Of a stretch of DNA of 42,367 bases, positions 28,186 through 37,982 are shown piece by piece. Under the pieces are notes generated by a model that saw only the letters and a list, made by a program, of their open reading frames with translations, had not been told where the DNA came from and did not search any database. The DNA comes from an uncultured Acidiferrobacteraceae bacterium (GTDB lineage Bacteria; Pseudomonadota; Gammaproteobacteria; Arenicellales; UBA868). Position 1 is the first letter of the stretch. Each line of letters starts with the position of its first letter. Where the stretch lies: contig CAJWEF010000002.1 of NCBI GenBank assembly GCA_913031305.1, positions 1 through 42,367 of the forward strand. Reading direction: 5' to 3'. The translations under genes and the position numbers were made by a program.

Positions 28186-29565
28186 CTGATTCACAACAGC
28201 TCATCACGTTCTCTGCCTGAAAAGGCGATTCTCGTTCACCAGAGTTTTTCAGGACGTGTTCTAGCAGCCGATTTCGACGAGTTAGAAGGCCTGGCGCTTT
28301 CTGCGGGAGCGCAAGTGAGCGGGCGCGTTGGGGCGACCCGGCGCACAGCTGATTCGGGAACTTTTGTTGGCCGCGGTAAAGCCCAAGAGATTGCAGGCTT
28401 GGTTGCAAGCCGAGAGGCCGATCTGGTTATCGTTAACCAGGCGATTACACCCATTCAAGAACGCAACCTTGAGCGCACGCTCGGCTGCAGGGTTGTCGAT
28501 CGAACCCGGTTAATTCTCGATATTTTTGCGATTCGCGCACGAACTTCCGAGGGCAAGTTGCAGGTCGAACTGGCGCAATTGCGACATTTATCTACTCGCC
28601 TGGTGCGTGGCTGGACTCACCTTGAACGCCAACGTGGCGGCATTGGCCTTCGAGGCCCCGGAGAGACGCAACTTGAATCAGATCGACGATTGTTAGGTAT
28701 GCGTATTCGTCATCTGCAAAGACGACTCGCTCGGGTTACCTCACAGCGCGATCTGCGGCGGCAGCGCCGATACAGGGAAGGCATTCCGACAGTAGCAATC
28801 GTCGGATATACCAACGCCGGAAAGTCGTCTCTTTTCAATACCCTCGTTGGCGAGCACGCGTATACCGCTGACCAACTGTTTGCAACACTTGATCCCACTA
28901 TGAGGCGGCTCGATATACCTGATTTTGGGTCAGTTATTCTTTCGGATACTGTTGGATTTATTGCCGGCCTACCGCACGCTCTGGTAGAGGCTTTTATGTC
29001 TACCCTTGAGGAGGTATCTACGGCCAACTTATTGTTACATGTGTCCGATGACTCCAATCCGGATGTTCGAGAACAAGAGGCGGAGGTTGAACGGGTCCTT
29101 GAAGACATCGGAGCGACCGATATTCCCCGGTTGGCAGTAAGAAATAAGATTGACATCAGTGATCGAAATCCGGGCCTTATAAGCAGTAATGGCTTTGGCC
29201 GCAACGGCGTGCGTGTGTGTGCTAGAAATGGCGCGGGGGTGGCCCAATTACTACAAAGCATATCGGCTATTCTTGGGCGGAATCGCATCTTTCGGACAAT
29301 GCGTATACCGGCAAGTCAGGGTCGCCTCAGAGCCCGAGCCTACGCCTTGGCGGAAGTGATTGCCGAGACTATTGATTCAAACGGCACTTGGCAGATGCAG
29401 ATCAGCACTGACTTGGCAACAATAGGGCAGATCGAAGGCGAACCTGGGTTTGAGCAACGATACTGGGCCGACGCGCCGGCCAATCATTTCAACCAAAGCA
29501 AACTCAGCGATGCTGTGAAGAATACTGTCCATGCCGAGCCCGTGGTAAAATTCCCGGTTGGCTAA
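28186..29565 (+). CDS. hflX: Ribosome-rescue GTPase HflX, apparently with a non-canonical start
   Basis: About 459 aa if started at CTG 28186. Sequence before the first canonical start (GTG 28315) clearly encodes the HflX N-terminal domain (KAILVHQSFSGRV then DFDELEGLALSAGAQ), corresponding to the E. coli QAVLVH and EFESLVSSAGVE segments. Yet no ATG, GTG or TTG occurs between the in-frame TGA at 28123-28125 and 28315. CTG 28186, with AGGG 9 bases before it, ATT 28189 or CTG 28213 are the options. The rest is standard: RGGIGLRGPGETQLE in the glycine-rich linker, G1 GYTNAGKSSL, G3 DTVGF and G4 NKID. HflX splits stalled 70S ribosomes after heat stress. Confidence 0.9.
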   Translation: MIHNSSSRSLPEKAILVHQSFSGRVLAADFDELEGLALSAGAQVSGRVGATRRTADSGTFVGRGKAQEIAGLVASREADLVIVNQAITPIQERNLERTLGCRVVDRTRLILDIFAIRARTSEGKLQVELAQLRHLSTRLVRGWTHLERQRGGIGLRGPGETQLESDRRLLGMRIRHLQRRLARVTSQRDLRRQRRYREGIPTVAIVGYTNAGKSSLFNTLVGEHAYTADQLFATLDPTMRRLDIPDFGSVILSDTVGFIAGLPHALVEAFMSTLEEVSTANLLLHVSDDSNPDVREQEAEVERVLEDIGATDIPRLAVRNKIDISDRNPGLISSNGFGRNGVRVCARNGAGVAQLLQSISAILGRNRIFRTMRIPASQGRLRARAYALAEVIAETIDSNGTWQMQISTDLATIGQIEGEPGFEQRYWADAPANHFNQSKLSDAVKNTVHAEPVVKFPVG

Positions 29566-29631
29566 GGATGTATCAGCCTGTCAGGGCGAACCTTTGAAAA
29601 CTTACTACTTAACTTATGAGGTGTAAACCAC

Positions 29632-30852
29632 ATGCCTTGGAATCAGCCGGGATCAGATAATCGCGATCCCTGGGGTCAGGGTAACGGCCAGAAAGGCCCG
29701 CCAGACCTGGATGAGCTCATCCGCGACCTGCAGAAGAAATTAAGCAACCTATTTGGCGGTCGAGGATCTGGCCGCCGATCTGGGGGAGGCAAAGGGCCCT
29801 CTTTGAGCGCTAAAGCCGTTGTTCCGATCCTGGTGATTCTTGCTGGACTTTGGCTCGCTACCGGGTTCTACGTGGTAGAGCAGGGCCAGCAAGCGGTTGA
29901 ATTGCGGTTGGGCGCCTACAAAACAATTAAGGAAGCCGGTTTGCGCTGGCACTTTCCATACCCGATTGAAAGTGTCGAGCTAATCAATGTCCAGCAGATC
30001 CGTACTGTAGAGGTGGGTTACCGGACCAGTTCCCGTTCAAGCCAGATAGCTGGTGTACCTCGGGAAGCGCTGATGTTAACAGCCGATGAAAATATCATTG
30101 ATATTCACTTCGCCGTCCAGTACGACATTAAAGACCCCCGCGATCTGTTGTTTAACGTCGCTGAATCCCCGGATCTTGTCGTTCGCGGCGCAACCGAAAG
30201 CGCCGTGCGCGAGATCGTCGGGCGCAACACCATGGACTTCGCGATTACCGGCGGTCGGGCAGAGATCGCGCAGGAGACAAAAATTCTCCTACAGCGAATA
30301 CTTGATCGCTACAACACTGGCGTAAATATCAAGGCGGTTGAGATGCAGAACGCACAACCGCCTGCAGAGGTGAAAGCGGCGTTTGATGATGCAGTAAAAG
30401 CCCGGGAGGATGAACAGCGCCTGAAAAACGAAGCGGAAGCTTACGAGAATGACATTATCCCGCGGGCCCGTGGCGCAGCAGCGCGCCTTGAGCAGGAAGC
30501 CGCCGCCTACCGCGCAACCGTAGTCGCCGCGGCCCGAGGCGAAGCCTCACGGTTTCTTCAGGTACTCGACGAATATTCCAAAGCACCAGAGGTTACGCGT
30601 GATCGCCTTTACCTGGATGCGATGCAGGATGTTTATGCCAACTCGACCAAGCTGCTTATTGATCAGGGAGACGAGGGCAACAACGTGATGTACCTGCCGC
30701 TTGATCAACTGATCCGGCAAAGAGGGCAGCAAAGGCCTAGTGGGACTCCGGGCACGTCAGATTCTGCGAGCGGATTTGGGTCCGGGGCAATGACAGGTAA
30801 CGATAGCAGCCGGCAAGAGCGATCCAGTCGCCTAAGGAGTCTGACACAATGA
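29632..30852 (+). CDS. hflK: FtsH protease modulator HflK
   Basis: 406 aa. HflK and HflC form a cage on the inner membrane that encloses FtsH and limits its access to membrane substrates. The N-terminus MPWNQPGSDNRDPWG and a glycine-rich segment precede one transmembrane helix (about 64-85). A band-7/SPFH domain follows (about 85-280, GLRWHFPYPIESVELINVQQ). The C-terminal tail is low-complexity. GAGGTG precedes the ATG. It overlaps hflC by 4 bases (ATGA). Confidence 0.95.
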   Translation: MPWNQPGSDNRDPWGQGNGQKGPPDLDELIRDLQKKLSNLFGGRGSGRRSGGGKGPSLSAKAVVPILVILAGLWLATGFYVVEQGQQAVELRLGAYKTIKEAGLRWHFPYPIESVELINVQQIRTVEVGYRTSSRSSQIAGVPREALMLTADENIIDIHFAVQYDIKDPRDLLFNVAESPDLVVRGATESAVREIVGRNTMDFAITGGRAEIAQETKILLQRILDRYNTGVNIKAVEMQNAQPPAEVKAAFDDAVKAREDEQRLKNEAEAYENDIIPRARGAAARLEQEAAAYRATVVAAARGEASRFLQVLDEYSKAPEVTRDRLYLDAMQDVYANSTKLLIDQGDEGNNVMYLPLDQLIRQRGQQRPSGTPGTSDSASGFGSGAMTGNDSSRQERSSRLRSLTQ

Positions 30853-31727
30853 TGGGCAAAAATATGATGTGGATCGTTCTGCTGGTTATTGTGGCAGCAG
30901 TTGGATCCTCGGCTGTGTATTACGTCGACGAAAGGGAAAAGGCGATTGTTTTTCAGTTTGGCGAAATTGTCCGCTCCAACGATGAGCCTGGGTTCCACTT
31001 TAAGACCCCCCTGATCAATAACGTCAAATATTTTGACTCCCGGGTCCAAACTATGGACTCGGACCCGGAGTTGTACCTGACTCGGGCAAAGAAGAATCTT
31101 GTTGTGGATTCCTTTGTTAAATGGCGTATTACCGACGCAGCGAACTACTACACCCGACTGGGTGGTTTAGCCAGCAACGCACGGAATCGCCTTGCTCAGC
31201 GAGTGAACGACGCGTTGCGTCGCGAATTTGGTAACCGCTCTGTGCAGCAGGTCATCTCCGGCGATCGCGTTGAGATTATGGACGTCGTTCGCAAAACGAC
31301 TGACGAAGAAATTACTTCTTTGGGTATCGAAGTACTAGATGTGCGCCTTAAGCGGGTGGATCTTGACCCCGACATCAGTGAGCGGGTTTACCAGCGTATG
31401 GAGGCTGAACGTTCCCGCGTGGCCAAGGACTTACGCGCGCGCGGTGCAGAGGCGGCTGAGCGGATTACGGCAAATGCTGATCGGCAACGGGCGATCATAC
31501 TGGCAGAGGCTAAGCAGAAGGCTCAGGAAATTAAGGGTCAGGGGGATGCCGAGGCGACGGGTATTTATGCTGACGCCTTTAATCGTGACCGTGAGTTTTA
31601 CCGACTGTATCGGAGTTTAAACGCCTATCGGACCACTTTTTCCAGTCCTGATAATTTACTGGTGATAAAGCCCGATTCGGAATTTTTCAGTTACTTTAAA
31701 CAGGCCTCGCCTGAGGCGGCCGAATAG
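30849..31727 (+). CDS. hflC: FtsH protease modulator HflC
   Basis: 292 aa; SPFH-family partner of HflK. A single N-terminal membrane helix (about 6-25, MMWIVLLVIVAAVGSSAVYY) precedes the band-7 domain (about 25-240, EKAIVFQFGEIVRSNDEPG). A basic coiled region (AERSRVAKDLRARGAEAAER) follows. Start is ATG 30849, overlapping the hflK stop, or the second ATG at 30852. It is followed after 9 bases by a yjeT-like gene. Confidence 0.95.
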   Translation: MMGKNMMWIVLLVIVAAVGSSAVYYVDEREKAIVFQFGEIVRSNDEPGFHFKTPLINNVKYFDSRVQTMDSDPELYLTRAKKNLVVDSFVKWRITDAANYYTRLGGLASNARNRLAQRVNDALRREFGNRSVQQVISGDRVEIMDVVRKTTDEEITSLGIEVLDVRLKRVDLDPDISERVYQRMEAERSRVAKDLRARGAEAAERITANADRQRAIILAEAKQKAQEIKGQGDAEATGIYADAFNRDREFYRLYRSLNAYRTTFSSPDNLLVIKPDSEFFSYFKQASPEAAE

Positions 31728-31736
31728 CCGGTCCAG

Positions 31737-31925
31737 GTGCATTGGCAGGATCTTTTTGTCGCGTTGGCCTTGGTCTTGGTTATTGAAGGTTTGATACCTT
31801 TTGCCAGCCCAGGCCGGTATCGCCGTTTGGCTAATGCACTTGGCGAAATTACCGATAGTCAGCTTCGTGTGGGCGGCGCCGCGTCGATGGTTGGCGGTTT
31901 GATTTTGTTGTACCTGGTGCACTGA
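31737..31925 (+). CDS. DUF2065 (YjeT-like) small membrane protein
   Basis: 62 aa from a GTG at 31737. Two hydrophobic helices (about 5-22 and 44-61) flank a polar PGRYRRLANALGEITDSQLR loop. It matches the DUF2065/YjeT family in sequence and in its conserved place between hflC and purA. Function is unknown in the family. Expected to be in the inner membrane. Confidence 0.85.
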   Translation: MHWQDLFVALALVLVIEGLIPFASPGRYRRLANALGEITDSQLRVGGAASMVGGLILLYLVH

Positions 31926-31940
31926 TCTCGGTCGAGATCA
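31923..31940. repeat. Perfect inverted repeat between yjeT-like gene and purA
   Basis: Arms TGATCTC (31923-31929) and GAGATCA (31934-31940) with a 4-base loop; the TGA stop of the small membrane gene is the first codon of the arm. No T-run follows. It lies 46 bases before purA and could be an operator, a weak terminator or mere chance. Confidence 0.3.
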
Positions 31941-31986
31941 CTAAAATTCGCAGGCCTACCAGTTACACAAAACAGGAAGTCGTTAA

Positions 31987-33285
<1,299 letters not shown>

Positions 33286-33464
33286 ACATCGAGTTTTAGG
33301 ATGCCGATCAAGTGGCAATCGGCCATGATCTGAGTAGAATCGAGCACGAGTTAGTTTGAACGGTACTGCGAAGGGTGGGGTCAGCTCTGATTGGTATACA
33401 TTTTGCTGTACATTTGATATCCGAGTTTCTAAGTCGTTGAAAGTAAGAAGAAACAAAGACACCG

Positions 33465-33551
33465 TGGTACCGAGGAGAGGACTTGAACCTCCACGGGGTT
33501 ACCCCCACTAGCACCTGAAGCTAGCGCGTCTACCAATTCCGCCACCTCGGC
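33465..33551 (-). tRNA. tRNA-Leu (CAG anticodon)
   Basis: 87 nt class II tRNA on the minus strand with encoded CCA (plus-strand TGG at 33465-33467). The 5' end is GCCGAGGTGGCGGAATTGG; the acceptor pairs with CCTCGGT through one G-U at 1-72. The anticodon arm CTAGC-TTCAGGT-GCTAG gives anticodon CAG. A variable arm of about 14 bases and the GGTTCAAGTCC T loop fit tRNA-Leu. It lies between purA and rnr, oriented against both. Confidence 0.95.
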
Positions 33552-33640
33552 ACAGAGAACAACTGACAAGCGACTGGGATAACCAGCACTACCATCGAAC
33601 GGCAGATTAAGGGCGCGAACCTTACCTACTGGCTTTTAAG

Positions 33641-33669
33641 TTGTCAAACACCATTTCGGTATTTGGAAT
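33641..33669 (+). promoter_or_regulatory. Candidate sigma-70 promoter for rnr
   Basis: TTGTCA at 33641-33646 (5 of 6), a 17-base spacer and TGGAAT at 33664-33669 (4 of 6), about 70 bases before the rnr start and beyond the 5' end of the oppositely oriented tRNA. Confidence 0.45.
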
Positions 33670-33739
33670 ATCGCAACACGCTGGGCTTGAAACGCTGCGT
33701 CGGACCAAAGGTTTGTAGGGTCCAACAAAGAGAAAAGAT

Positions 33740-35920
33740 ATGACAGACAACAAAAATATAGCGCCGTTACGCCGGCAGATCCTTGAAGTGATTCTAAGCA
33801 ACGGCCGTCCGATGAGTATGGCGGAGCTCGAGCACTCGCTCGGGAGCCCCAATGATCTTGCGAATGAGTCTGAACAGGCGCTCGTTGGTCTGTGCAAGGC
33901 GGGCCTCTTGGTGCGGCTGCGGGGCGACCGGATCGGTGTGGCGAAAGAGATGGATCTGGTGCTCGGAAGGGTGGAGGTTCATTCGAACGGGTTTGGATTT
34001 CTTCTGCCTGATGATGGTAGCGAGGACCTATACCTCTCGCCGCGGCAGCTGCGCCGGGCCATGCCCGATGATCGGGTGCTGGGCCGAGTCCGCCGGATAG
34101 ATCGACAGGGACGAAAAGAGGCCGCGATCGTTGAGGTTTTGAATTCAGTAAACAGAACCGTGTTGGGTCGGTTCGAGACGGATTCGGCTGTCAATGTGAT
34201 CCGCCCACAGGACAAAAGAATTGCACATATGATTCATGTCGCGCCAGGCGATGAATCCGGCGCGGCCCATGGCCAGGTTGTGGTTGGGGAAATTATTGTT
34301 CACCCGGGCAACTCCACTTACGTTCAAGCTCGGGTGACGGAAATCCTGGCCCAGGATAAGCCCGCGGCGCTGGCAACCGAGTCGGCGATTCGGCGTCGTC
34401 AATTGCCTCGTGAGTGGCCTTGCGCGATAGCAGGCGAGCTGGAGCGGATCTCGCGGGAGCCAGGATGTGAAAAAGATCTGACTTGTAAAGACCTGACCAA
34501 TGAACCATTTATCACTATCGATGGCGCTGATGCCCGAGACTTTGATGATGCGGTTCATTGTGCGAGCGACGGTGATGACTTTTTACTGGATGTCGCAATC
34601 GCGGACGTTTCCAGATTTGTCAGATCGGACAGCGCGCTTGATCAGGTCGCCCGTGAGCGGGGCAACTCGGCATATTTTCCGGATCGAGTTATTCCAATGC
34701 TTCCTGAGTTACTTTCCAATGATCTTTGTTCATTGCGCCCTGGCAGGATGCGTTGGGTCTTCGCCTGTCAGATTCGGGTACGTTCGTCTGGAGAGATCGC
34801 CGAGTACAAATTCTCCCAAGCCCGAATTCGATCAGCCGCTCGGCTCACCTATGAAGACGCTTCGGCCTTCCTTCGTGATCCAAAAGGCGATGGCCCTAGC
34901 ATCAGTACCGCTGTTCAAGAAAATCTCAAGATGTTGGACAAGGTGGCGACAGCACTGGGCGCACACCGGCGCGGTCGCGGTGGGGTGGAGTTTGAGTTTC
35001 CTCAGGCCTTGATCTCGTACGACCCCAACGGGACGATTGCCTCGATTAAAAATGCTCCAAGGTCTTCCGCCACGGGCCTCATCGAGGAGTGCATGCTTGC
35101 TGCCAACGTGTGTGCGGCTCGTGCGTTGGACTCGCACTTACCCGAGGCGATATACAGAATTCACGAGACCCCGGATCGGGACGCAGTTGCTGATTTGCGC
35201 CGCGTGCTGGGCTTTTTTGGAGTCAAACTCCCTGGCAGAGGGGTGCCGCCGGCCCTTGATTTCTCCGCCGCGTTAGCGGCAGCACGAGAAAAAGGGGCAC
35301 CAGTCGCTGCTTTGCAGATGCTCATGTTGCGAACGATGAAGCAAGCCCGTTATGCCTCTTGTGCACAGCCTCACTTTGCCCTGGGATTTGAGCGTTACAC
35401 CCATTTTACCTCCCCCATACGGCGTTACCCCGATCTGATTGTGCATCGATTGTTGAAAGGAATCTTGGGGCTCGGTTCGAGTGCTGAGCCGACAGGTGGC
35501 CCCGGAGAGCTTGGTGAAGTTGCCGACCATTGTTCGGTGACGGACCGTCGGGCTGAGGAAGCCTCCAGAGAGGTCACTGGCTGGTTAAAGGCTGAGTTCA
35601 TGAGCCGTCATATCGGTGAGACCTTCACCGGCAGGGTCTCGGGGGTCACCGCATTTGGTGTGTTCGTTACACTCGATCTGTTTCAGGTGGACGGGTTGGT
35701 GCATATTTCGGAATTGGGTAATGATTATTTTCATTTCGACCCCAGCCTTATGTTGCTGGTGGCAGAACACAGCGGGCGCCGAATTTCTCTTGGGGACGTC
35801 ATGACTGTGCGGGTCACCGGCGCCCGGCCTGATGAAGCTAAGATTGATTTTGTTCCGCTTGAACCCGTCGGTGGCGAAAACAAAGCACGTTGGAAAAGGC
35901 GAACAACTAAGAAACGCTAG
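33740..35920 (+). CDS. rnr: Ribonuclease R
   Basis: 726 aa; processive 3'-5' hydrolytic exoribonuclease able to degrade structured RNA. It has an N-terminal winged-helix-like segment (1-65), OB cold-shock domains (about 70-230), the RNB catalytic domain (about 250-580; DGADARDFDDAV carries the metal-binding Asp residues), HFTSPIRRYPDLIVHR, and a C-terminal S1 (about 625-710). It is shorter than the 813-aa E. coli enzyme because the Lys-rich tail is cut to a short WKRRTTKKR end. rlmB follows after 9 bases. Confidence 0.96.
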   Translation: MTDNKNIAPLRRQILEVILSNGRPMSMAELEHSLGSPNDLANESEQALVGLCKAGLLVRLRGDRIGVAKEMDLVLGRVEVHSNGFGFLLPDDGSEDLYLSPRQLRRAMPDDRVLGRVRRIDRQGRKEAAIVEVLNSVNRTVLGRFETDSAVNVIRPQDKRIAHMIHVAPGDESGAAHGQVVVGEIIVHPGNSTYVQARVTEILAQDKPAALATESAIRRRQLPREWPCAIAGELERISREPGCEKDLTCKDLTNEPFITIDGADARDFDDAVHCASDGDDFLLDVAIADVSRFVRSDSALDQVARERGNSAYFPDRVIPMLPELLSNDLCSLRPGRMRWVFACQIRVRSSGEIAEYKFSQARIRSAARLTYEDASAFLRDPKGDGPSISTAVQENLKMLDKVATALGAHRRGRGGVEFEFPQALISYDPNGTIASIKNAPRSSATGLIEECMLAANVCAARALDSHLPEAIYRIHETPDRDAVADLRRVLGFFGVKLPGRGVPPALDFSAALAAAREKGAPVAALQMLMLRTMKQARYASCAQPHFALGFERYTHFTSPIRRYPDLIVHRLLKGILGLGSSAEPTGGPGELGEVADHCSVTDRRAEEASREVTGWLKAEFMSRHIGETFTGRVSGVTAFGVFVTLDLFQVDGLVHISELGNDYFHFDPSLMLLVAEHSGRRISLGDVMTVRVTGARPDEAKIDFVPLEPVGGENKARWKRRTTKKR

Positions 35921-35929
35921 GGAGAGGTT

Positions 35930-36703
35930 TTGAAAGAAGGTAAAAGCGCGGCGGACAACCAAATCAACGTACTGTGCGGCTTTCATTCGGTCGAGGCAGC
36001 CTTAGGTGATCCGCCCAGTCTCGGTGAGTTGCTGCATGATGCCACCCGTCGTGATCCACGCCTGTCACGCTTGTTGGGATTAGCCAAATCAAAAGGTGTG
36101 ACCTTGCACCGTGTAACCCGCGCAGAGCTCGATGCTCTGAGTGGCGGCATACGCCATCAAGGACTGATCGGGCTGCTGAACCGGGCGCCCGCGGGAAAAC
36201 TTCCAGCGTTGAAGCTCTGGTTGGAATCCCAAAGCGGATGCCCGCTGGTGTTGATCCTTGACGGCATACAGGATCCTCGCAATGTGGGTGCTTGCCTGCG
36301 AACCGCAGCAGCAGCTGGAGCTGAGGCTGTTATTTTTCCACAAAGGGTTGGCGCAGGCCTTACGCCGGCGGCGTTACGGGTGGCTTCGGGTGGGGTTCAC
36401 AGTCTGCGGATTTTTGAGGTCAACAGCTGGTCGCGGGCCTTCGAGTACCTGAAATCTGCGGGTTTGTGGGTGGTCGGTACGGCCGACGATGGAGATCAGG
36501 ATCTTTATGATTTTGATCTTGTTCGGCCCCTTGCTTTGGTCGTGGGTTCGGAGGCGACCGGCTTGCGTCCGGTGACCCGGAAGTTTTGCGACGCGGTATT
36601 GCGTATCCCGTCGGCCCATGCCTTGTCGAGTCTTAACGTAGCAGTGGCAGCAGGTGTAGCTTTGTTCGAAGTTCGCCGGCAGCGCGTCCAACAGCGGCAG
36701 TAG
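35930..36703 (+). CDS. rlmB: 23S rRNA (Gm2251) 2'-O-methyltransferase RlmB
   Basis: 257 aa from a TTG at 35930, with GGGAGAGG just upstream. It is a SpoU/TrmH-type methyltransferase with a trefoil knot: motif 1 DGIQDPRNVGACLRTA, motif 2 ALVVGSEATGL, and motif 3 IPSAHALSSLNVAVAAG. An N-terminal L30e-like substrate domain covers about 10-85 (CGFHSVEAAL). It follows rnr as in E. coli. It ends 11 bases before the convergent nth stop. Confidence 0.95.
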   Translation: MKEGKSAADNQINVLCGFHSVEAALGDPPSLGELLHDATRRDPRLSRLLGLAKSKGVTLHRVTRAELDALSGGIRHQGLIGLLNRAPAGKLPALKLWLESQSGCPLVLILDGIQDPRNVGACLRTAAAAGAEAVIFPQRVGAGLTPAALRVASGGVHSLRIFEVNSWSRAFEYLKSAGLWVVGTADDGDQDLYDFDLVRPLALVVGSEATGLRPVTRKFCDAVLRIPSAHALSSLNVAVAAGVALFEVRRQRVQQRQ

Positions 36704-36714
36704 ATAAAACAGTT

Positions 36715-37353
36715 TTAATCAGTGGTGGTTTTTGCCCGATATTCGCAAAGGTCCCAAATAACACAGTTTGGGCATTGTGGAGTGCGCGCTTTGCAGGTAT
36801 AGCGACCGTGAAGAATAAGCAAATGATGAGCGTTTTTTTGATAGGCCAGTGGAGTTGTTTTCAGCAGGCGTTTTTCAACCTGCAGTACGTTGGTTCCCGG
36901 CGCAATCCGGGTACGGTTAGCAACCCGGTAGATGTGCGTGTCTACCGCGATAGTCGGTTCGCCAAAAGCGGTATTCAGAATAACATTAGCCGTCTTGCGG
37001 CCCACACCCGGAAGGGCTTCAAGCGCCGCCCGGCTACGCGGCACTCTGCCTTTATGGCTATCGATCAGAACTTGGCAGGTTTTCAGTATGTTTGCGGCTT
37101 TGGTGTTATAAAGACCGATTGTCCGGATATACTCCTTAAGCCCGCTCAGCCCTAGATCAAGTAGAGCCTGGGGTGTGGCTGCCGCCCGAAAAAGTCCGCG
37201 AGTGGCGCGATTTACAGAAACGTCAGTTGCCTGTGCCGATAAAATTACGGCTATCAGCAGTTGGAAATGTGTTCGGTATGACAGTTCTGTTTTGGGGTTG
37301 GGTGTGGCTTTTTCAAGCCGTAGAAATATTTCAGCCCGATTACGGGAATTCAC
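36715..37353 (-). CDS. nth: Endonuclease III
   Basis: 212 aa; bifunctional DNA glycosylase/AP lyase for oxidised pyrimidines. The HhH motif LPGVGRKTANVIL includes the catalytic Lys, VDTHIYRVANR includes the catalytic Asp, and the C-terminal 4Fe-4S cluster has the standard C-x6-C-x2-C-x5-C spacing. Its ATG overlaps the stop of the upstream ferredoxin gene by 4 bases. Confidence 0.97.
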   Translation of the reverse strand: MNSRNRAEIFLRLEKATPNPKTELSYRTHFQLLIAVILSAQATDVSVNRATRGLFRAAATPQALLDLGLSGLKEYIRTIGLYNTKAANILKTCQVLIDSHKGRVPRSRAALEALPGVGRKTANVILNTAFGEPTIAVDTHIYRVANRTRIAPGTNVLQVEKRLLKTTPLAYQKNAHHLLILHGRYTCKARTPQCPNCVIWDLCEYRAKTTTD

Positions 37354-37982
37354 CTTTTACTCCTTCGCGCCCTTTTATCTTGTATTCGGGCAACGCTTGC
37401 GGCGATCTCCAAACGGCGGGTAGCCTGCTCGGTCAAGAGGGGCTGTGGCTGAGGGATATTAATGCCAGCGGATTGCCGTTTTTGTCTACCGGCAAAGCGG
37501 GTTCGATATTGTTTGGACTTTGATTCACAGATCCCTTTGTCGGCTGCGTGGGCGTTGCCCTTGGACGAAGCTGTTTTAATGCAGTCAACCGGGCAAACCG
37601 GGATACACAAGTCACACCCTGAGCACTCAGCGGTCACGACCGTGTGCATCGCCCTCGCACTACCCACGATCGCATCCACCGGGCAGGCCTTGATGCACAG
37701 CGTGCATCCGATGCACAGTGTTTCATCAATTTCTACCGGTTTGGCCGGGTGATAGACACCGAAATCTGGATCCAACTGCGAACACGTCTGACCAGTAAGA
37801 GCCGCAAGCAAAGCGAGTGTCCGGGAGCCGCCTGGAGGGCAACGGTTAATCGCAACGTTCTGACCGACAATCGCCTGGGCATACGCAAGGCAGGAAGCAA
37901 ACTCGCAACGCATGCATTGTGTTTGGGGTAGGCAGGCGTCAACAGAGTCCACTGTGATGTCCGGAGTGGGATCGACAAACAT
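37350..37982 (-). CDS. RnfB/RsxB-like ferredoxin without membrane anchor
   Basis: 210 aa. The first Fe-S site, Cys23-Cys26-Cys31-Cys48 (QCMRCEFASC ... NRCPPGG), resembles the RnfB-specific cluster. Two further 4Fe-4S motifs follow: CIGCTLCIKACP and CSGCDLCIPVCP (about 95-140). The C-terminus is basic. Genuine RnfB begins with a membrane helix; here the protein begins directly at the Fe-S domain. No rnfA, C, D, G or E gene is present nearby. Similar solitary RnfB-like genes occur beside nth in other proteobacteria lacking the complex. It probably supplies electrons to an unidentified partner. It overlaps nth by 4 bases and the upstream aminotransferase stop by 1. Confidence 0.85.
   Translation of the reverse strand: MFVDPTPDITVDSVDACLPQTQCMRCEFASCLAYAQAIVGQNVAINRCPPGGSRTLALLAALTGQTCSQLDPDFGVYHPAKPVEIDETLCIGCTLCIKACPVDAIVGSARAMHTVVTAECSGCDLCIPVCPVDCIKTASSKGNAHAADKGICESKSKQYRTRFAGRQKRQSAGINIPQPQPLLTEQATRRLEIAASVARIQDKRARRSKR

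Noticed and set aside
33361-33464. Mobile-element remnant next to tRNA-Leu
   Set aside because: There is no integrase, no duplicated tRNA 3' end and no inverted terminal repeats; only short repeated ACATTT words.
36705-36717. TAAAAC-A-GTTTTA palindrome between rlmB and nth as a terminator
   Set aside because: The 1-base gap cannot form a hairpin loop and the stem is AT-only. It may be chance at a convergent junction.
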